From: Thamnaconus septentrionalis
Taxonomy: Eukaryota; Chordata; Actinopteri; Tetraodontiformes; Monacanthidae
Reading direction: 5' to 3'
Assembly: GCA_009823395.1 (NCBI GenBank)
Contig: CM020511.1
Coordinates: forward strand, 17,322,001-17,386,000
Length of the DNA stretch: 64,000 nt
A program made the position numbers and the translations under genes. The notes under the pieces were generated by a model that was not told where the DNA came from, ran no database searches, and saw only the letters and a list, made by a program, of their open reading frames with translations. Below, in pieces: positions 1 through 13,301 of the stretch (positions are counted from its first letter, which is position 1; each line of letters begins with the position of its first letter).

Positions 1-2398
1 GAAAGATGTTGACACCAAGGTGGATTTGCTCTGCTGTTTCTTGTCTGTCCCACTGGCAGAGAAGAGTAGATGATGTATCAGTGCGTGTTTTTTTTTTTTG
101 CTTTTTACTCGGAGAACATACACAACATGTGTGAATCAGTTCATCGCCTCTCATGTTTATGCATAATTTTCTCCCCTCTTCTGTAAACACTTTTTCATCA
201 GCATTCTTTGTGCAGCAAATCCCTTGAAGGACACTGCCTTTAGGTGCATCTGCCTTCAAAGCATCTCTGTTTCTCTCCTTCTGTCTGTCTCCATCGATCT
301 TTTTAATGCTAAGCCCGCACATGTGTAGCAGAAGAACAAAACTCCTAATTTCACATCTCCATTGTTCAAAGTCCCCAGCTCCTGCAGACACCAAGCTGTT
401 TGTGTGCTATCCTGCGTGTGTCTTTCACAGTTTCTAAGTTGCCTTTTTGGCTACAACACGGTTGAATTTGAACCAAAATCCAACAAAGAAGTTTGAAATC
501 TGGCTCGGTTCCTCTGTTCGACTCTGGTGGATGGTAAAACACACATACACACACACACACACTTGGTGGGAACGCTATCAAAGGAAGAGATGCCTGCATT
601 GCACAGCAGCCTTAAGCCCAAAATTGATTTACAGAGCAAGGAGAGGAGGAAAGTGGAGGAAAGGGAGGGAAAGGGAAATTTGGATTTAGGGCATGAAACA
701 TACAGAGGCAGATACTGAGAGAGCATCATAGATTTTGGGATAAGTGCTTACATACCCAGCTTAACTGAAGTTTGTTAGAATATTATGGACCTTGTTAAAT
801 AATGCTTTGTTTTGCCATGTTCAGGCTTTCAGGGATTAAGCACTAACAAGCTGCACTATTTTATGCACCATAATGCCTCAGTTGTGTTTATTTCAACCTT
901 GGATTATAAAACTGAGCGCACCAAAGCTTTCCTTTTATGACTTAATAAACCCCATCATTATTGATTCAAATAAAGAGCACATAAATCAAGACCAAGTTTG
1001 CACCACATGCTAAAGTTTTCTTTCCAAAGCTCAACAATTACTTTTATTTTACCTAACTTTTGCATTTGCTCTCCCTCCGTATGAACTAAATCAATTGATT
1101 AGCAGGACAGCTAGAATATTTGCCTGCAGTTCATGTTACTGGTTGCTTGTTACATCTTAATTGATGGAAGTAGCTGTCATACCGCTGTGTCTTTATAACC
1201 AGGATATCAGAGATTTTTGTCCATTCTTTATGTAACAACTTCAGCTACATTTTTGCACATTTAATTCAGGATTTGTGGTAAATGCACTTTACACAGTTAG
1301 CATTTTGCTGTTGAGGTGATCGCTCCTCAATTCCTTTGGGTGGCAGACTTCAAAACTGACTGGTGACAAATTGATGGCTTTACAGATTTGGTTCTGTGGG
1401 ACATTTCACATTCCTTGTTGAAGAGCTGTATTGAGTGCTGCTACATTGTCTTTGTTAGTTGCTAACCATGATTTTGCGACGTTGACTGAAGTGATTGCTG
1501 GGCTGCCACACAGTTCTGAGTTTTTGGATATGGGACCATGTTTTGACCTGTCTTTGATGTCCAAGTCCTTGCTCAGGGGCAAATTGTGGAAGAATAAACA
1601 GACAGGTTTACTCAAAGCATCACACTGGGCGTACAGAATAGGTGTCAAAGGTGAGACAGTAGATTTTCTAGACACATCTTGGGTCGCCACAAGTTTGTGT
1701 CTCCATCTACGTGCTAAAGATTTCTACAGCTTTGAAAGAAGAAAAAAATCTCGTTCAGTTTGTCAGTTCTCTCTTAACAATTAGAGATGTGACAGAACAT
1801 GAACTTCCTTGTGTAGGAAACATTCACCTCCAGTGGATGGTTTTGACGCAACCACAGAGAGCCACAGAGTTAATGTCCAATATGTGTTTACAAAGGCAGG
1901 TTTGACATGGTTTTAATTGTGTTTGCTTAATAAGTGTTAACAGCAGAATAGAGAAGCAGAGGCTGTGGAATAATCTAGAATCAGACTAATATATGAATTT
2001 TAAAAATGAAAGTTAACACGTTGGTCCAATTTGTACTACACCATTCATAAATAAAGTTTCAGAGTATCATTCCTGTTCAAAATCAGTCACATTTGCTCTG
2101 CACTCCTGGCTATGACCTCAAATTCAGACTTCATTGTTTTTATTTATTTATTCATTTTCCTTCAAAGGAATTGTGACAAAACGAAACAAATCAATACGGC
2201 AAAAGCCTCAGCAAAGCCCAATATCTTTGAATAAAAGTGAAGAAAGGTGCCACAAGTTATTTGTAAATTGCTCGGCCTGTGACATAAAAGGTCAGCCAGA
2301 GAACGGTTCAGATGAGGACTGTTGGTCTTGCATGGACATGAGGAAAGATTATCCTGCTGAAGACTCTGTGAAGCAGTGCTGTAAACCCTTCCCTGATT
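1..2398. other. AT-rich spacer, no gene supported
   Basis: Mixed AT-rich sequence with a short CA run at 541-562 and a purine-rich stretch around 640-690. Open frames of about 95 to 117 codons lie on opposite strands over 1406-1784 but match no family I know. No splice-flanked exon, RNA gene or repeat family is recognisable. Confidence 0.5.
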
Positions 2399-2447
<49 letters not shown>

Positions 2448-2453
2448 TGTGTG
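2399..2453. repeat. (GT)n microsatellite, about 22 pure units
   Basis: An uninterrupted GT run to 2444 is followed by a slightly impure tail (one TT, then GTGTGTG). The histidine/threonine-rich reading frames over it on the other strand are repeat artefacts. Confidence 0.97.
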
Positions 2454-5400
2454 AGTGGTATCTGTTGTAAGACCTTACTTGCAAGCAAAACAGTTTTGGT
2501 TTTCAATCTCTCTCAATGCTGCTTTTAGGAAAAACAATTCAAAAAAATTTGAATACTGAACAACAGCTAATTTATGATTTCATTACAAGGGCCTCTTTTT
2601 CTCTTACTTTTTAAGCCTTTCGTTCCACATTCTGTGTAGTGCTCTTGAAAACACAATCTGGGTTTAAAGCACCACTGAAGCAGCTTGATGTGGCAAGCTA
2701 ATGACATCAAAATGCAGATTGGGAGCTTTGGCTCACGTACAAAAAAACACAGCTCACTTCTCTTACAACTGCATGCTGTAATACAAACACACACCCATGC
2801 ATGTAGGCTTCACTCAGGCAGACACACACACCCGTGCGCTAAGCAAGCACTCCTCCCAAACACACACTCGGCTTGCACTCACACAATTTCCACAGTTAAA
2901 TCAAACTGATTTGCTACCATTGTGAGGGAAAATTAGCATAACAAGGATGGGATCAAATGAGGTAGTTACAGCTTGAATCATAAATTGCAGACTGAGCGAA
3001 CGTGCGGGAGCAAATGGATTGTAGTTCACATCAGTATTCATGGAAAGAGAAAAGTTTCAGGATGGGATATGTGAGATTTTTATTTATTTAAGTATTATTA
3101 TTCATTGCAAGATTAACGTAAAAGCCTTGTATCTCAATTGTTGTGTTCTCTAAGTGACCGCTGACAGTTACTCCATAACTTCGTGTGCACAGCAGAAAGC
3201 GTCAAGTAAAAACTTCACACTCTAAAACATCATGTAAATACTGAAAAGTGGTGATTTCATTTTCCGGTTCATTTCCGGGAGCACAATCATACTAATTCAC
3301 TTTCTATTTTCACTCAGCTTCTTTCCCGTTTTATTTTCACATTTTGGCACTATTTAGCGAACACTTTCAATCATTGGCCACGTATTCATTCGTGATATAA
3401 CCTCATGTACATGAGTAATAAACAAAAACATTCTCAGCATTTTCATCAATATTTTTTCTGAGTGACACAGACATGCAAACAGTTCAGAGACTCAGGCCGA
3501 ATTTACACACAATATATATCGAGGAAAGCAAGAGCAGCATTTGACATGCGATTTCTAAACTGCATTCAGAGTTGTAAACAAGGCGATAATGCGAGATTGG
3601 ATATTCAACATGACAAACAGGAAGTTACAACAGTTACAACAGTTATGCAAATGTTGTGTTTTGGCTCAGTTCACTACTGATGCAGTGCAGATATATGTGA
3701 AAAAGGCCAATGGCTTCTTACCTTTAGAATTACAGTCACTGAATGGGAAACACTCTGTGATCATTTGCCCACATGACTTGTACTTATTTGCATACAGAGC
3801 AGGGATTTACAATCGGATTTGACGTGCGGTAAGATCTGTGCGCCAAATACAAATAGCTGGACTTTTCCGAACAAGTTGTTTTTTCCAGGATGCATGTTTA
3901 TCATAAACGTGTACAGACCTATATCTCTCACTACCACACTTTTTCTAAGGGAATCTAAATTCTTTCGCTTCCAGTGGCCTAGCCCCCTTTTTTGATCAGC
4001 GATAGCAGTCGCATCGCACTAAAGCTACATTTTCCCCTGGTGACGCTGAAGCCTTTCCTGCAGTCGGAAATGAAAATGCAGGGGGATCAGTGAGTGACAC
4101 CAGTGGCATTTAGAGATACCTGCATGTAGCTGACAGAAACACTTTCATATGACGGGAAAATTGCGCACCAATCCTCGGGCTGATGCATGCACCGGTTTGG
4201 CCGCAGGGAGTCAAGACGATAACAGGGACTCGAGAAAAGGGAAATGGAAGGAATTTAAGACTGGCCTTGTTCTCGAGGATAGAGTGGAATTTTGAATTCC
4301 GTGCTCGTGCAAAACATAGAGACACACAATGGCACAGGTAGATACACATTGAATCTACTAATTGATTGTCCCATTTTTGATGTCCACTGGTTTTCAGTTG
4401 CAACAAAATGCACATGAGTGACAGATATTGAAGTATGCCTTTCTGATAGCTGCGCACATCAATGTGCAAATGCCTCATTTAACTTGACTTGTACAATCAT
4501 GTGAACAAGCCACCAGCCAGCTGTCAACATGTTTGTCAGGAACCTTGATAGGATCTGCAGAATTCTTTGTCCTGAACACATTCTGGTAAGGCTTGTTGGG
4601 GAAAAAAATATCACTTTAGAAGTGACATAATATCAGCGTTATGATTTAAGATCAATAACGGTTGCTGTGTATCTCAGCAGTGAATCCTGGCAGACGATGA
4701 TATTTCAGTTCATGCAAAATTCCTAATGAACTGTTGAACTCTAACCCTAGTTTCCATGTTAGATATTGTCAGATATTGAATGAGATATTCTATTAGATAT
4801 TGGATATGTTTGCTAGCGAATTGGTAATGTAATTTTTACATGAATGTAAATCACATAACTCCAAATTTTGTTGAGTATTGAAAATATTTGGGTCACCTCC
4901 TTTGTAAGTCTACTTTTCCAGCTGCAGGGGGCAGCTGCTGTCTGATAAACAGCTAAGGTGGATTTACTGTCAGGTGATTATGGTGTGACTCTTCATTTCA
5001 GTAGCTACCAGGAAGCTTTTTTGTGTTTATTGATTTGATCAGAATTTCTAAACAGTGATAAACGAGTAAACTACTGCCTACTTACGCTAGCATTAGCTCA
5101 GAACAAAAAAAGACATTTCTATACATTTATATATATATATTTTTTTTTACCTTTTATGATATTTTAGCTCATTTTTTAAAATTAATTTGCTAATACATTG
5201 ACGTTTAAAAGATCCCATCAACAGATGATCCAGAATATAAAAAGATTTATAAAAATGCGATCTATCTGATCATCTTTATCTATATCTGATTATGCATTAA
5301 AAGAACAAGAAGCAACAAGGAAGCACAAACACCCGGAAGCTTCACTTCCCTGAGCAAAAGTTGATGCCTTTACTGTATAATTAGAACTTTAATATTAAAA

Positions 5401-7767
5401 AAGGTTAACGCTGTTTTCGTATGTGACATTTTGCTTGCTAAATATTCACCATCCAGGATTTTCAGAGCTTAACCCTCCATATGAATATGAAGTTATTGAA
5501 AAATACATTTTCATAGTCCCACTATGGACTGATATTATGAGAGAGAATTCACATATTAGCTAATAAAGAAAAGGAGCCTAAACAGAAACTATGGTCTTAA
5601 TCAAAAAGGCCTTTGCTACTTATTCTACCACCATCCTAATAGTGACGCATCCCTGAATGTAATTAAGCCTGAGCCTGTAAGGATAAAAAAGTAAGCTTGT
5701 TAATACGTTCTGGGAGAAATGAAAGAATAAAATACACACGAGCACTGTCTTCCATTTATTGCTTTAGAAATGATATTGGATCTAATAACCCAGAGCTGTG
5801 AGACCACATCACACCAAAACAGCACCTAGCAACTGACGGATAGACGGGGAGGGGCTAGAAGGGGGAGATAGACATGAGAAGTCATTGAGGAATGAGTGCA
5901 GAGATTTAAACAGGTGAATGGGAGAATTTTTTTTTTACAGCGAGCAAGCAGCAAAGATTTTAACAAGGATTAATTCTCCAAATTGTAATATTCACCTTTG
6001 TCCGCCCCAATGGCACAGAAATAAGGTGATGTTGTTACTGCCGGCTAATATTTCACCTGATCTGATAAACGGTCCTTGGTTCAATGCCACGCTCGGCCCT
6101 TTCTGTGTGGGAGTTGGACGGATGACTCTGAATTCCCAGTTTAGGGTGTGAAAGTGTGCAGTGTTTGCTGGCTTATCTCTGTGTGTCGGCCCTGTGATGA
6201 CGACGTGACCCGTCCGGGATGTCCTCCACCTGTGGCCCGTTGACAGCTGACATGCGGCCAGCAGTGCAACAGTGGACGGAAATGGAAGTGGAGCACGGTT
6301 CACTGGTGGGGTGTACACATCATGGTCAAAAAGAAGAAAAAAAAGAAAAGAAAAGAAAATAAATAAATTGCCCGATTCTTTTTTCCTCCTCTCAAATAGT
6401 ACAAGAATGCCTAAATCCAGATTGGAATCATGCCTTCTTCGTGAATGCAAATCAATTATTTAAGATTTAATCTGATATCTGTCAATATACAAATAGTCCA
6501 GCAGACCAATTGGATATTCCTTGCCATTGGGAGTTAAACAACACAGATAATGCACATTAGCATTTTTGTATTTGTATTTTTTTTTAATTATTATTTCATC
6601 TTTTCAGCTCTAACTCATCCTGTTCCGGGTTGGCAGTCTAATCACACCTGGGCATGTAGGTCGCGCCAGTGTCAACAAATTTGAAAGTACATAGCAGATG
6701 TGGGTCATTTTTGAAAAGAACATGTAAGTGACACTCAAACAACGACAGACACTTGGGTGTGAAGACTGAGTAGATGTAAATTCAGTGTTCAAAAGTTGCT
6801 TCATTGTTCATTGTTAAGTCGTATTCCCATGTTTAGTTATGTGGACAGGAGGTCTTTTGGATGGACAGATGGATACTGTCGAATGTTTTTGGCATATTTG
6901 CTATGTTTTAAAGCATAGTAGGGCACTGTGTACTCTGTGCTTGGCGGTTGGAATTTATGACCTATTGGACTGCACTTGCAAGACACTAATTAAAGGAAAG
7001 CTGCAGTGACTGATGTCACATTTTGAATAACAGCGTCAATTCTCAGGAAACCATGACGATGTGGCATCTTCAGGATCAAAGTGGTTGCTGTCACACAAAT
7101 GCTAAAATAACATTATTTTTAATTGCTCCAAGAACATTCCATTACATCTAATTTCACAGCATTATTTTTTTTTTAATAAGAAAATCGTCTTTCTGGGCAC
7201 TTCTTCATCTCCTCTGGTGTGGATTTAGACCACCCACTTGATGTTTTACTTTTCAGTAAGCAGTGAAAAACCAAGGCAATTATTCAATCTTGCAGTTCAT
7301 GACCTTGTTTTCTTTTTCTTTTTTTTTCTTTTTTTAAAGTGTCGTGCTTTAACTCCAGGTTCTCACATTTCATTTAAATGATAATCCTTCCTTCAAGCAA
7401 ACAGGCCAAGGCTTAGAGCAGACAGCACTCAAAGAGCTCCACCTTCATCATCATCTTTACGTTCATCAAGCTGCATGCGCTCAGACATTGAAGTCCTCTG
7501 CATCCCCGCTGAGCAGAAACTTAATTTCCTGAGCACAATGGCTGCATACGACGAGAGCGCGGTGCCACCAAGTGTTCTTAGTGCCGACACACACATGCGT
7601 ACGCTTGCATTATATATATATTTTAAAAAAAGGTTAAAAAAAAAAAAAAAAAAGTGCCCCAGTATCAAGCATGAGCACACAGACGACGGGGCTCTTCCTC
7701 GTTTGAAGCTACGCGCATTTCCATGCAAGAAGAAAAGGAGGGAAGGCATTAGGAGCGGTTTGGCAGC
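2454..7767. other. AT-rich spacer, no gene supported
   Basis: About 5.3 kb without a recognisable gene, exon or dated transposon. It holds A/T homopolymers (5136-5150, 6580-6590, 7315-7335), an A-rich AAAAGAAAAG stretch near 6326-6365, and a loose cluster of AGATATT words at 4761-4808. Frames of 60 to 150 codons here look random in composition. Confidence 0.5.
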
Positions 7768-7768
7768 A

Positions 7769-7830
7769 GGGGGTGTGGATGGGGGGGGGGGTGGGTGTTT
7801 GGGTGGGTGGGGGTGTGGGTGTGGGTGGGG
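7769..7830 (+). repeat. G-run cluster with G-quadruplex potential
   Basis: More than six runs of three or more G occur in 62 bases on the plus strand, joined by short T or TGT linkers, including one run of 11 G. This fits the usual G3+N1-7 quadruplex rule several times over. It is also a GGGTGT-type minisatellite. Folding and function are inferred only. Confidence 0.75.
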
Positions 7831-7955
7831 TCGTCCAGCCCCTCAGCAGCCCCGAGTCTTCACAGTGAGTCACGGGGAAGTTGGCTTGGGAGAGATAGAT
7901 CGTGGTAATTGCCTCCGTGTCTGTGGATAGGATAGAGAGAGAGAAGAAGAAAATT

Positions 7956-7956
<1 letters not shown>

Positions 7957-8004
<48 letters not shown>
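7957..8004. repeat. (TG)24 microsatellite
   Basis: Pure TG run of about 48 bases. It faces a CA array that starts about 80 bases downstream, so the two could pair as an inverted repeat. Confidence 0.97.
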
Positions 8005-8005
<1 letters not shown>

Positions 8006-8082
8006 GCCAACACCACCTCCAGGCTGAACTGATGAGCTCATTATTTTTGCTCCCAGAATCCCCTCCAGTCTCCGGTAACAGA

Positions 8083-8092
8083 AACACACACG

Positions 8093-8123
<31 letters not shown>
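8083..8123. repeat. Compound (CA)n(CG)n(CA)n microsatellite
   Basis: A CA run, about five CG units, then about 11 more CA units. Alternating purine-pyrimidine sequence with a CG core is the classic Z-DNA-prone type. It is the reverse-complement partner of the TG array at 7957-8004. Confidence 0.95.
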
Positions 8124-9913
8124 GTATATGCGTGCACGCACAGTGTAGATCCCTATGTGTGTGTGCACTTGCACTTTTAGTGCATGTGGCCCACGTGTGT
8201 TTGTGCGTTAATGTGTGCAGTCCCAAGGACTAAGCCCCCCCTTCCAGTCCTGCCTCTGAACTATTTATCGTAAAAGCGATAAGGATAAAGAGAGGCGAGA
8301 GATGTACAGGGGAAGAGTGCAGGAGAGAGCGATGGTGAGAGTTTTGATTACATCGTCTGCAGCGGGAGGTGAAAGATATTAAAAAAGATATATGCCTCTC
8401 TGAGTGTGATTTGAAAATAAATAAATAAACGATGATGCTCAGAAACTAATCGACGGGCCATATCCTGGACATCTACATCGTTAGGAGTGATTTACAAAGT
8501 GGATCATGAGCTTTGAAGATTAACACACCAGTGCAGTCGCCAGCCGGCCATGTGTCAGGCTTGTCAGTTTGTCTGAATCCAAGCGATGTTGTCTCCTCTC
8601 TGCCTTGTGTCTCCTCAAATAAACAATTAGACTGAGGAACAGTTGGCCAGCGTTGGCTGTGATTTGATGTCCACATCAGGAAAATGTATTTTCCTCGCGC
8701 CCAATTAAAAATAAAATCTTTTTCGTCAAACTATTTTCATGTGATTTTTTTTCCTCCCCTTTATCATCACTCAGTATTTAAGTTGTCCTCTATGCATTCT
8801 TAACTATACACATATCCACGGCGTTTAAAGCACTGACGTGGCATAAGTCAAAGGAATCCATCAGACAAAACAACCTTGTGGATCAAGCGCGCTCATCCCG
8901 GCGACATTTGTCCACTCTATGAGCTGTCACACGGCAGAAAACACTGATCACTGCCGGCCAGATGGACTTGACAGAGAGTTTAGGGTGTCCTTGGCCTCAA
9001 AGTGACCCAAACCACTTCAGATTGAAAGATTACACAGAGCGTTGCTTGTATGAGTGTTAGTGATGTCGTAGAGAGTGATTTTTGGTCAGGACATCCATAT
9101 TAATATCAGCCTGGAGTATAAAAAAAAAAAACCTAACCTAAGAATACATTTGCTTTGGCAACACAGGTTCTTTTTTTCTATTTCAACAGGCATTTCACTG
9201 ATTTTCAAATTGGATCTAATGTGCAACATGTTTGTGAACAAGTTTCCCTGAAGAAACGCTGACACAGTGAAGGTTCAGTTCTTGCGAGCTGCGCTGTTTG
9301 CGTCTTGCTGGAGGTTTTCATAAAGAGCGGCCCAACATGGACGTTCGCATTAACAGTTGTGTCTGGATGGATGAGGAGACCCAAGTGTCCCCTGGCCTCA
9401 TTCAGAAAAAAATAAAAAATAAAAATAAAAACTTGAACCTTACTAAGCCATGCTTGGAAGCATTTCCTGAAATTGTCTCTCCATCCTCCTGCTGGTTGTG
9501 TTTACCTCCTGTTTTTTACAGTGTTCGCTAATCGGCGTCCGATAACATACAATGCTCATTAAATTTTATAAAGCGTCATTGGATGTTTTTATTATGATAA
9601 TCATTTCTAAGCTGAATTTTCACTGGCTGACTTTAAATCACCTCGACATGAACTGTCATTGCGTTGAACAACGTGGCTCATTGCAGTGCACTAACTCTAC
9701 TTTCAGCTCTGCTCTTACTTTTCACTCTCCTGCTGAGTTTAACAGTGTATTACATTTTTTGCTTGCTTTTCATTTATTTTTTACTCACTTACTTATTTAT
9801 TTTATTCTCATCATTATACCTGCTGGAAATCACAGCTGCTGCTCATTTGTGTGAAACAATCAAAAGCAAACAAAAAAACAAACTAAAACACATGTCTGCA
9901 TAAACCCCTCCTC
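8124..9913. other. Spacer, no gene supported
   Basis: Purine-rich at 8275-8345 and A-rich at 9405-9432 (AAAAAT units). No exon, RNA gene or named repeat was recognised. Confidence 0.45.
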
Positions 9914-9949
9914 CACACACACACACACACACACGCGCGCGCGCACACA
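9914..9949. repeat. Compound (CA)n(CG)n(CA)n microsatellite
   Basis: Same architecture as the array at 8083: CA run, CG core of about six units, short CA tail. It is prone to Z-DNA by sequence. Confidence 0.95.
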
Positions 9950-10199
9950 GGAGCGGCATGTCAGATGCAGAGATTAGTCAGGATCCCTTCAGTTGGTGGC
10001 AGCCAGCAGTGCCCCGCCGCAGATTCTCCCACTGCGAGCACACTTGCTCTACGGAGCTAATCCTCAAATGACTGCAGAGTCACTGCGTAATTAGAAGATG
10101 AACCTCCTTACTAAGCGGGATCCAGGGGTGGGGGTGGGAGGTGCGAGGGTAGGCGTGCCATGCACATCCTCTCTCTCGCACATGCACACTCAGACGGGC

Positions 10200-10330
10200 T
10201 CACACCAGGAATCACATCCCTATCATTTTGATAATTAATGCCATTATAATAAAAGGCAGGATGTCTAAATTTAAGACTCTGGGCAGGACAGAAACCATAT
10301 GGCAAAATTAAGTTTCATGATTCCAGGCAG
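10200..10330. promoter_or_regulatory. Candidate conserved non-coding element
   Basis: An AT-rich block with no simple repeat, carrying a homeodomain-type TAATTAATG core, TTATAATAAAA and CATATGGCAAAATTAAG. It lies between GC-richer flanks with CA repeats. The homeodomain core motif is established knowledge. Calling this an enhancer is inference from texture only, because I cannot align it to another species. Confidence 0.25.
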
Positions 10331-10540
10331 ACAGACGCGCACACACACTCTCACACTTTAATGTGGGCTGAGATTGAATACGATGCTCTTTGTGCACTTA
10401 AGTGTTTTCAACTGGAAATTGGTCTTATTTTCATTCACTGGTGACATCTTTACTGTATAATTTACGGTTGTTTGCTTTTTATCTTTCTAACAAGCACAGA
10501 TCAGGTCAGGCCACCTTTTCTTCCCCCAAGATGTCTGTGT

Positions 10541-10660
10541 GACTTTCGAGACGCCGCATGTATAATTAATACCATGTCGCTGCGTCATCATATCAATTAA
10601 ATATTCCTTATAATCATAAATAACCTCTTTGTATCTGAGATTCCCCTGGCAGAAGACTCT
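10541..10660. promoter_or_regulatory. Candidate conserved non-coding element
   Basis: Contains TATAATTAATACCATG, TCATCATATCAATTAAATATTCC and TTATAATCATAAATAACC, a dense group of homeodomain-like (ATTA/TAAT) words without repeat structure. It sits inside a minus-strand open stretch of 138 codons (10487-10903) whose protein looks random, so non-coding constraint is the likelier reading if the block is conserved. Inference only. Confidence 0.25.
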
Positions 10661-11635
10661 TCTGCTTGGCTTTTTGTTCCTTCCCTCGTCTCTGTCTGTT
10701 TCCTTTTCTCCAATGTTAAAAGGCAAATTCAGTTCACCTTCTGTCAGCCTCAACAGGAGGTTTTGAGGCCATGTGCAGGACAGGAACTTTGGCTGGTTGT
10801 GAGTGATGCTGCCAATCTCTCGCACGGTTTGAAAAAAAAAGTAAAAAAAAAATATATATATAAACATAAATTTTACTGAGCCCTCCAGCTCAAGCAAGAA
10901 CAACTTTTAATACTTAAATTATAGTGCTTAATATCCAAATAAAACGAAGTGTTCTTGCAAGGACTTTTCCCACTGTTTGTTTTGTTTTTATTGAGGCTCA
11001 AAGTGAGTCAGATGCTTATTTTATGAACACTATCGTTCATCGTCTGGAGCGCCATTCACGTCCCCTCCTCAGTGTGCCTCGTGATCACATCCAGCACGTC
11101 TGTTGCAAGGAGGCCGTGCAGGGGCAGCCAGTGTGCAAATGAAAGAGGCTCCAGCTTGGACTGCACGATCCTTCCTTCCACCCATTCATGGTCAGAAAAA
11201 CTTTGAAAGTTGTCGTTCACTCTTTGCAGGTCGTTATGATGCTGCGCAGGTGAAGCTGACATCTCAAGAAAGGGCCGAGAAATCTGTGCTGCACAGCAGC
11301 TGGAAGAGATCACCACGGGCCATTTTGGGAAAACTCTGGAAAATTTGCTGCTGTGTGCGAGCACAATAATCACCACTTTAAAGGCAAAAAGAGGTCAACC
11401 TGACAGTGTACATACTGTAGTTATAGACCGAATCAGAGACAGACTTCTTTTTTATTCTTCTTTATGAGTATTTGCCACAGATCCAGGGCCAGTACAAGCG
11501 GTTAGTTGTCTTTTTCTTGCTAACAATAAACAAATAAATGCATTATTTGTCTGTCTTGATGCAGCCAAGTCTTTTGAGGCACAAACGAAGATTTTCTCCG
11601 AAGATTTCATGCATATATTTGAGGTTGAGTAAAAA

Positions 11636-11812
11636 GTTAATGTTATCCAAGAACTGTTGTTTTTTTTTGCTGCTACTTTACTTGATAACTGACTGTCAGT
11701 TCCCAAAATACACAATGGTGAATAATTCACTGATGGAAAAAAGAATAGTATGGCACATAGAAATATTTAAATGGATCTCTCTGTGTTAAGTTCAAATGCT
11801 CCTTCAGACTAA
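11636..11812. repeat. Diverged interspersed repeat, copy 1
   Basis: Shares an ordered set of words with 13897-14087 in the same orientation: a T-run followed by a TACT word and a CTGACTG-type word, then AATAATTCACT plus GTGG/ATGG and an A-run, and finally GTTCAAATGCTC. The spacing from AATAATTCACT to GTTCAAATGCTC is 69 bases here and 68 in the other copy. That colinearity supports common descent rather than chance. Outer ends are not defined and the family is unnamed to me. Confidence 0.6.
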
Positions 11813-12696
11813 ATTTTTTTCTTTTAAAAAATATGAATATGAATATTTTGAGATACACTATTTGATTGTAGGAGCAGTTTACGAACTATATGTCAGTGAC
11901 AGTAATCATTTGAGACTCTCTGAAAGATAGAAATGCAACATTAAATTTGCAGTTTATTAATTCCTATGTACAATAATTAGATGATTTGTTAATTCGGATT
12001 TTCTGACACTTTCGACAATAAATACAGATGTTTAAAGATGTATCCAAAACAATTTCTGCATTATCTACAAATCCGTGCACACTCATGATCCCTCCAGAGT
12101 GGAGTTGTGAAAACCTCGTCCGTTGCTTGCACTTCTGGCGCTCCAGACTTCACCGTGCGCGTCCGTCCTCGTCAGCAGCTGGAGCTCAAGCCTCATTTAG
12201 CAGATTCCAATCAGGTGTGTTGTTCCACAGTTTAACTACCCAAAAGTACAGGAAAATAAAGAAAGATAGCATCTGAACTAAAAACAAACCCCTAATAATG
12301 TCCTCGAGCAACGACTTTGACACACAGCCAACTGTGTAATGCAGAAGTGACTCTCACTGGCAGGTCAATAGTTGCATACAAAGCAATATTTTACTGAGAG
12401 CAGCTGTTTCTTATTGAAGGTTCAAATGTAATAACTATACATTATAAGGAGCAATGCACAGTGTAAATGAAGAAACTGATAAGCCGAGGAGACTCACGAT
12501 TAGCCCAAGAAAGATGACAAGATGCGGAGGGGGCGGGGGGGGATGTTTAAAGAATAATCAGGTTCCTCTCGATAGAAAAGTTCTACTTCCACTGTAGTGT
12601 GGTTCAGAGAAGCAATCAAACCCAAGGTTCCTTCACTGGAGGCCATCTGAAGAAAAAGGAGACTGTCCACATCTGCTGCAGCTGTGGGCAAGCAAA

Positions 12697-12698
<2 letters not shown>

Positions 12699-12742
<44 letters not shown>
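12699..12742. repeat. (AG)22 microsatellite
   Basis: Pure AG run of 44 bases. The plus strand is purine-only, so triplex (H-DNA) formation is possible. Open frames crossing it are repeat artefacts. Confidence 0.97.
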
Positions 12743-12743
<1 letters not shown>

Positions 12744-13277
12744 ACCAGAAGGAGGTGAATGCAGCACCCAAGACTTTAAAATTGAGAGCGAAGATGTATT
12801 GCTCTATTCCACTGCGTCTCCTTTAAAACTAAAAATCCACTTTACTAAATTCCTTGGAGCAATAGCTTGTGAGCGTACACGCTGGTGGATGACCAGTGTG
12901 AAAAGTCCCTCAATTTGCTGCTTGCTTCACTTTTCTGGAAAATCAGCCTTCTGTGATGTCACGAAGGACAACAATTCCTCATTGACGCACGCCCAGTCAG
13001 TTGCTTGCTCTGCCACTTTAAAGCCACCTCAGTTTTGCTAGCAAATCTCCATGCTAAGACTGAGGATTTTTTTCAGGCTATAAAGCAGACTGCCATCTAC
13101 TTGTGCCATCTTCAAAGCCCATGTCAGTTAAATAATGAATTAGAAACTTGAGCAGAGGGGAAGAGGTTCTTCTGTGTAAGGGAATTTGGAGGCGAGGAGA
13201 GAGCATCATTAGAGGCAAAATGACTGCAGACCTCTCATAGAGAAAACTGCCTCTTCATCTTAGAAGGAGGAGCTGAG

Positions 13278-13301
13278 AGTGTGTGTGTGGGTGTGTGTGT
13301 G
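13278..13301. repeat. Impure (GT)n tract
   Basis: Two short GT runs separated by an extra GG, followed by a GAGAGA tail. Confidence 0.9.

Noticed and set aside
1406..1784. Opposed frames of about 95 and 117 codons as a possible gene or transposon remnant
   Set aside because: Neither product has a motif I can tie to a transposase, reverse transcriptase or cellular family. Chance is likely at this length.
7860..8226. Several overlapping frames rich in HTHT or VCVC residues
   Set aside because: They are translations of the TG and CA arrays and carry no protein signal. The same applies to similar frames at 2162-2506, 19473-19733, 47678-48085 and 54572-55166.
10487..10903. 138-codon minus-strand frame
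   Set aside because: It starts in a low-complexity phenylalanine-rich stretch from an A/T tract and shows no domain; the candidate regulatory block within it explains the absence of repeats better.
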